From positions 62,001 to 126,000 of the forward strand of contig NZ_JAWUDN010000004.1 in assembly GCF_044430645.1 (NCBI RefSeq): a stretch of DNA of 64,000 nucleotides, read 5' to 3'. Position 1 is the stretch's first letter. Every line of letters begins with the position of its first letter. Source of the stretch: Ewingella allii (GTDB taxonomy: Bacteria; Pseudomonadota; Gammaproteobacteria; Enterobacterales; Enterobacteriaceae). This document shows positions 62,125-64,000 of the stretch, one piece after another. A program made the position numbers and the translations under genes. The notes under the pieces are model-generated. The model worked only from the letters and a program-made list of their open reading frames with translations. It ran no database searches and was not told the DNA's origin.

Positions 62125-63126
62125 TTAGAAGGCGATAACCACTTTGCCTTGCATATGGCCGTCGAGCACTTTGGCGTGGGCGGCTTCAATGCTTTCCACC
62201 GTCAGGCCGTGCAGGGTGTCGCTCAGCGTGGTTTTCACTTTGCCCGCGTCCACTAACTCAGCCACCTCCTTGAGGATTTCTCCCTGCTGGGCGATGTCCG
62301 GCGTGTTGAACATGCTGCGGGTAAACATCAGCTCCCAGTGCAGCGCGGCGCTTTTCACTTTCAGGCTGCTCTGGTCCAGCGGATGCTCATTCTCAACGAT
62401 GGTGCAGATGTGGCCCATTGGCGCGATCAGGTCGCTGATGGCGGCCCAGTGGCCGTCGGTGTCATTCAGGCAGAGGATGAAATCTACCTGTTTGATGTCA
62501 TGCTTCGCCAACTCACCTTTCAAATCTTTGTAGTTCACGGTCAGGTCCGCGCCGCGATCCAGACACCACTGGGCCGATTCCGGGCGTGAGGCGGTGGCGA
62601 TCACTTTCACTTTGCTGCGCAGCGCGGCAAAAGGAATAGCCAGCGAGCCAACGCCACCGGCACCGCCGATGATCAACAGGGTTTTCTCTTCACCGGCGTT
62701 TTGAATATGCAGGTGTTCGAACAGCGCCTCCCACGCGGTCAGCGCGGTCAGGGGCATGGCGGCGGCTTCTGCCCAGTTGAGGGAGCTTGGTTTACGGGCC
62801 ACAATGCGCGAGTCAATCAGCTGCTCGGTGGCGTTGCTACCTGAACGAGTGATGTCACCGGCGTACCAGACTTCGTCGCCCGGCTTAAAGTTTTTCACCG
62901 CGCTGCCGACGGCTTTCACCACGCCGCTGGCATCCCAGCCCAGCACGCGCGGGGCATCCAGGCCATTTTTCTGTGCGCCTTTGTGCACCTTGGTATCGAC
63001 CGGATTGACGGAGACGGCTTTTACTTCAACCAGCAGGTCAAACTCGCCGACTTCAGGCTGTGGCAGTTCTATCGCAATAAAGTGCGCTGGGTTTTTAGGG
63101 TTTACGGCAATGGCGTTGATAGACAT
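62125..63126 (-). CDS. Zinc-type alcohol dehydrogenase/quinone oxidoreductase family protein
   Basis: This 333-residue medium-chain dehydrogenase/reductase uses NADP-type cofactor: the Rossmann motif LIIGGAGGVGSLA is near residues 153-165. The N-terminal GroES-like part has VKAVSVNPVDTK near 36-47. It lacks the cysteine cluster of the structural zinc site, so it is closer to quinone-oxidoreductase-like members. The ATG at 63126, with GGAGGA upstream, is preferred to a longer frame that runs into the regulator's promoter. Divergent from a LysR gene, which probably controls it. Substrate is unknown. Confidence 0.88.
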   Translation of the reverse strand: MSINAIAVNPKNPAHFIAIELPQPEVGEFDLLVEVKAVSVNPVDTKVHKGAQKNGLDAPRVLGWDASGVVKAVGSAVKNFKPGDEVWYAGDITRSGSNATEQLIDSRIVARKPSSLNWAEAAAMPLTALTAWEALFEHLHIQNAGEEKTLLIIGGAGGVGSLAIPFAALRSKVKVIATASRPESAQWCLDRGADLTVNYKDLKGELAKHDIKQVDFILCLNDTDGHWAAISDLIAPMGHICTIVENEHPLDQSSLKVKSAALHWELMFTRSMFNTPDIAQQGEILKEVAELVDAGKVKTTLSDTLHGLTVESIEAAHAKVLDGHMQGKVVIAF

Positions 63127-63205
63127 CTTTGTTCCTCCGAATTGGGTATAGAGAGAGTGTAGTCGCCATGGGCTAAGCTGATAAGATGGACAATAACTAA
63201 CAAAG

Positions 63206-63224
63206 TGTTCGTCTAAGGTGAACA
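63206..63224. promoter_or_regulatory. Inverted repeat in front of LysR gene
   Basis: TGTTC-N9-GAACA is a perfect 5-bp inverted repeat three bases before the LysR start codon, in the 101-bp divergent region. It may be an autoregulatory LysR site that covers the ribosome-binding region. Confidence 0.45.
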
Positions 63225-63227
63225 ATC

Positions 63228-64000
63228 ATGTTCAAACAATTGCAGGATATGGCGCTGTTCGCCTTGGTTGCCGAGTGTGGCAGCTTTACCGCCGCCGCCG
63301 AGCGCGCGGGGTTGCCCAAGTCGAGCGTCAGCCAGCGCGTGAGCCAGTTGGAGAAGTCAGTGGGCATTCGCTTACTGAACCGCACCACGCGGCAGCTCAA
63401 TCTGACCTTCGCCGGTGAGCGCTATTTGATCCACTGCCAAGAGATGATGCTGGCGAGCGAACGCGCCGAGCTGGCGATCCGCCGTCTGCGCGATAACCCC
63501 AGCGGCCGCCTGCGCATCACCAGCCCGGCGGGACTGGGCGCGACGCTGCTGGCGCGCATGAACGTCGAGTTTCAAAAGCGTTATCCAGACGTGTCGCTGG
63601 AAGTGTCGGTGTCGGATGCCATGGTGGACTTAGTGCAGGAAGGCTTCGATTTGGCGCTGCGCACCGGCAAGCCGCAGGACTCGTCGCTGATTGGCCGCGA
63701 GCTGGGCCACAGCCCGCGCTATCTCTTGGCCTCCCCGGCCTATCTCGCGGCACACCCACCGCTGACGCATCCGCAGCAATTGGCGTCGCACCACTGTATC
63801 GCGCACCGGGCGTGGGCGGAGTGGGTGCTGCATCGCGGCGAGACTTATCATCGCTGGCTGCTGCCGGGGGCGCACTCCACCGACAACCTGCTCTATGCTC
63901 GCGAATGCGCGGTGGAAGGGGCGGGGATCACGCTGCTACCGGCGTTTTTATGTCATGACGAGGTGGCGAAAGGGCTGCTGGTGCGGGTGTTGCCCGAGTG
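63228..64000 (+). CDS. LysR-family transcriptional regulator (partial, runs off window)
   Basis: The first 257 residues are present; the C-terminus lies beyond the window. The N-terminal winged HTH is typical of LysR (MALFALVAECGSFTAAAERA, then LPKSSVSQRVSQLEKSVGIR and LLNRTTRQLNLT). The effector-binding domain follows from about residue 90 (GRLRITSPAGLGATLLARM). It is divergent from the dehydrogenase gene and is likely its regulator. AAGGTG lies eight bases before the ATG. Confidence 0.92.
   Translation, partial: MFKQLQDMALFALVAECGSFTAAAERAGLPKSSVSQRVSQLEKSVGIRLLNRTTRQLNLTFAGERYLIHCQEMMLASERAELAIRRLRDNPSGRLRITSPAGLGATLLARMNVEFQKRYPDVSLEVSVSDAMVDLVQEGFDLALRTGKPQDSSLIGRELGHSPRYLLASPAYLAAHPPLTHPQQLASHHCIAHRAWAEWVLHRGETYHRWLLPGAHSTDNLLYARECAVEGAGITLLPAFLCHDEVAKGLLVRVLPE

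Overview
The window is chromosomal DNA from a gram-negative enterobacterium (order Enterobacterales). The right half keeps the gene order of the E. coli 99-100 min region: tRNA-Leu(CAG) cluster, rsmC, holD, rimI, prfC, osmY, ytjA, yjjU, yjjV, deoCABD, yjjJ, ytjB, serB, radA, nadR. Divergence from E. coli, an imperfect-palindrome intergenic repeat at 58170-58291, and the absence of yjjG, yjjW-yjjI and lplA at their usual places suggest a Yersiniaceae-like genus (Rahnella, Ewingella, Rouxiella or Serratia type). The exact genus is inference.

Bases 1-14665 form a defence island read entirely on the minus strand. In transcription order (right to left) it holds: a sulfur-binding-domain HNH nuclease predicted to cut phosphorothioated DNA; a six-gene overlapping operon hsdM, hsdS, DUF262 protein, DUF262-DUF1524 protein, hsdR and a zinc metallopeptidase; then a two-gene ATPase plus DUF4435/TOPRIM pair that matches the PARIS (AriA-AriB) anti-anti-restriction system. 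The last pair is visibly A+T-rich and looks acquired. Together these genes suggest layered immunity: type I restriction, a GmrSD-like modification-dependent module embedded in the same operon, a phosphorothioate-dependent nuclease, and a sentinel that answers phage anti-restriction proteins. The two DUF262 genes plus a peptidase translationally coupled to hsdR make the most interesting candidate for an undescribed composite system.

Bases 15021-20323 are the chitobiose operon chbBCARFG (minus strand). Bases 20500-21937 hold decayed sequence ending in a probable toxin-tail remnant and a small immunity-like ORF. A trimeric porin gene with a CRP-like site, a HigBA-type toxin-antitoxin pair and an HNH_2 nuclease follow (21938-24842). 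Bases 25416-31513 carry serine uptake and deamination (sdaC-sdaB), a fused dihydroxyacetone kinase and a SulP transporter.

Bases 32070-40381 hold the full L-rhamnose regulon: rhaBAD, a lactaldehyde reductase gene (fucO-like) and rhaM in one minus-strand operon, divergent rhaS and rhaR, and convergent rhaT. A membrane diguanylate cyclase follows. From 42189 on the conserved core genes run to nadR, then an alcohol-dehydrogenase-like oxidoreductase and a divergent LysR regulator cut off by the window end. The deo operon has a well-marked control region with two matching palindromes, a third 18-bp palindrome and two CRP-like sites.
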